A stretch of 64,000 bases of DNA from the NCBI RefSeq assembly GCF_020866925.1, contig NZ_JAJGAK010000001.1, positions 1,780,189 through 1,844,188 on the forward strand. The letters are read 5' to 3'. Positions 63,496-64,000 of the stretch are shown here, piece by piece. Each line of letters starts with the position of its first letter. The first letter of the stretch is position 1. Position numbers and translations under genes: made by a program. Source of the stretch: Noviluteimonas lactosilytica (GTDB lineage: Bacteria > Pseudomonadota > Gammaproteobacteria > Xanthomonadales > Xanthomonadaceae). The notes under the pieces are model-generated. The model was not told where the DNA came from. It did no database searches and saw nothing but the letters and a program-made list of their open reading frames with translations.

Positions 63496-64000
63496 ATGTC
63501 CCTCGAACACGTCGAAAAGCTCATCAAGGACCACAAGGTCGAATTCGTCGACCTCCGCTTCTGCGACATGAAGGGCGTGCAGCACCACGTGACCTTCCCG
63601 AAGTCGATCATCGACGCGTCGCTGTTCGAAGACGGCAAGATGTTCGACGGTTCGTCGATCGTCGGCTGGAAGGGCATCAACGAATCCGACATGGTCCTGC
63701 TGCCCGATGCGTCGACGGCGTTCCTCGACCCGTTCACCGCCGACCCGACGATCGTGCTGACGTGCGACATCCTCGACCCGGCGACCATGCAGGCCTACTC
63801 GCGCGATCCGCGCGGCGTCGCCAAGCGCGCCGAGGCCTACCTGAAGTCGAGCGGCGTCGCCGACCAGGCGTTCTTCGGCCCGGAGCCGGAGTTCTTCATC
63901 TTCGACAGCGTCCGTTTCGCGAATGAAATGGGCCACACCTTCTTCCACATCGATTCGGAAGAAGCGCATTGGAACTCGGGCCGCGAATACGAAGGCGGCA
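63496..64000 (+). CDS. glnA: Glutamine synthetase type I, N-terminal part
   Basis: This gene runs off the right edge; 168 codons are visible. The opening ([24 protein letters not shown]) and [11 protein letters not shown] are diagnostic of type I glutamine synthetase, and [13 protein letters not shown], a catalytic metal-binding motif, comes next. It makes glutamine from glutamate, ammonia and ATP. AGGA lies 8 bases before the ATG. It is transcribed from a sigma-54 promoter just upstream. Confidence 0.96.
   Translation, partial: MSLEHVEKLIKDHKVEFVDLRFCDMKGVQHHVTFPKSIIDASLFEDGKMFDGSSIVGWKGINESDMVLLPDASTAFLDPFTADPTIVLTCDILDPATMQAYSRDPRGVAKRAEAYLKSSGVADQAFFGPEPEFFIFDSVRFANEMGHTFFHIDSEEAHWNSGREYEGG

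Noticed and set aside
1-64000. tRNA, rRNA, CRISPR or insertion sequence
   Set aside because: No clover-leaf with TTCGAATC-type arm, no rRNA-like conserved block, no spaced direct repeats and no transposase were seen.

Overview
The window is a GC-rich (about two-thirds G+C), gene-dense stretch of a gammaproteobacterial chromosome, most like Xanthomonadaceae (Lysobacter, Luteimonas and relatives). This rests on the protein sequences, on the neighbourhood ftsX-ftsE / rhlB / trxA / rho, and on REP-like palindromes containing CGTCATTCCCGC. It holds about 60 protein genes and no tRNA, rRNA, insertion sequence or CRISPR array. No gap between genes exceeds about 300 bases.

Layout. 1-3.4 kb: end of recB and all of recD. 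3.6-4.7 kb: two paralogous glycine-zipper proteins. 4.7-6.3 kb: a GTP cyclohydrolase I gene overlapped by a thioredoxin-reductase-like flavoprotein. 6.3-8.9 kb (minus): a TIR-membrane-TPR protein followed by two small paralogous proteins of unknown function, the first coupled to it by an ATGA overlap. 9-13.7 kb: a Tet-type MFS pump, a thiolase, a hypothetical protein, a GNAT enzyme and a SodC-like lipoprotein. 13.7-16.2 kb (minus): ntrB-ntrC. 16.2-18.8 kb: a Rieske flavoprotein divergent from a second folE. 18.8-22 kb (minus): ung, a double-receiver regulator, ftsX, ftsE. 22-26.2 kb: rhlB, trxA and rho. 26.3-30 kb: a DUF3800 protein, a TonB-like periplasmic protein and a Kef-type antiporter. 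30-36 kb (minus): a 1098-residue membrane ankyrin protein, a YcgL protein and cytochrome bd (cydAB). 36-45 kb: a second Rieske flavoprotein, an S9 peptidase, two divergent DUF1120 proteins, an I78 inhibitor lipoprotein and an M61 peptidase. 45-50 kb: a candidate structured RNA, a hypothetical protein and a 1232-residue indolepyruvate:ferredoxin oxidoreductase. 50-54.7 kb: a REC-EAL phosphodiesterase, its likely hybrid kinase and a ParA-like ATPase. 54.7-61.3 kb: a run of small metabolic and envelope genes (SixA, YceI, PLD lipoprotein, YkvA, hotdog thioesterase, acyltransferase, alpha/beta hydrolase, PEBP). 61.3-64 kb: uppP, a RES/Xre toxin-antitoxin pair, and the start of glnA behind a sigma-54 promoter with NtrC-type sites.

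How genes connect. NtrBC at 14-16 kb is the expected activator of the sigma-54 glnA promoter at 63.4 kb. The REC-EAL protein and the hybrid kinase lie 8 bases apart and look like a phosphorelay controlling c-di-GMP. RecB and RecD are parts of one nuclease. FtsE and FtsX form one divisome complex. The least explained parts are the TIR/TPR cassette with its two small cysteine-paired proteins, the structured intergenic RNA near 45.2 kb, and REP-like palindromes that supply the last codons of two genes.
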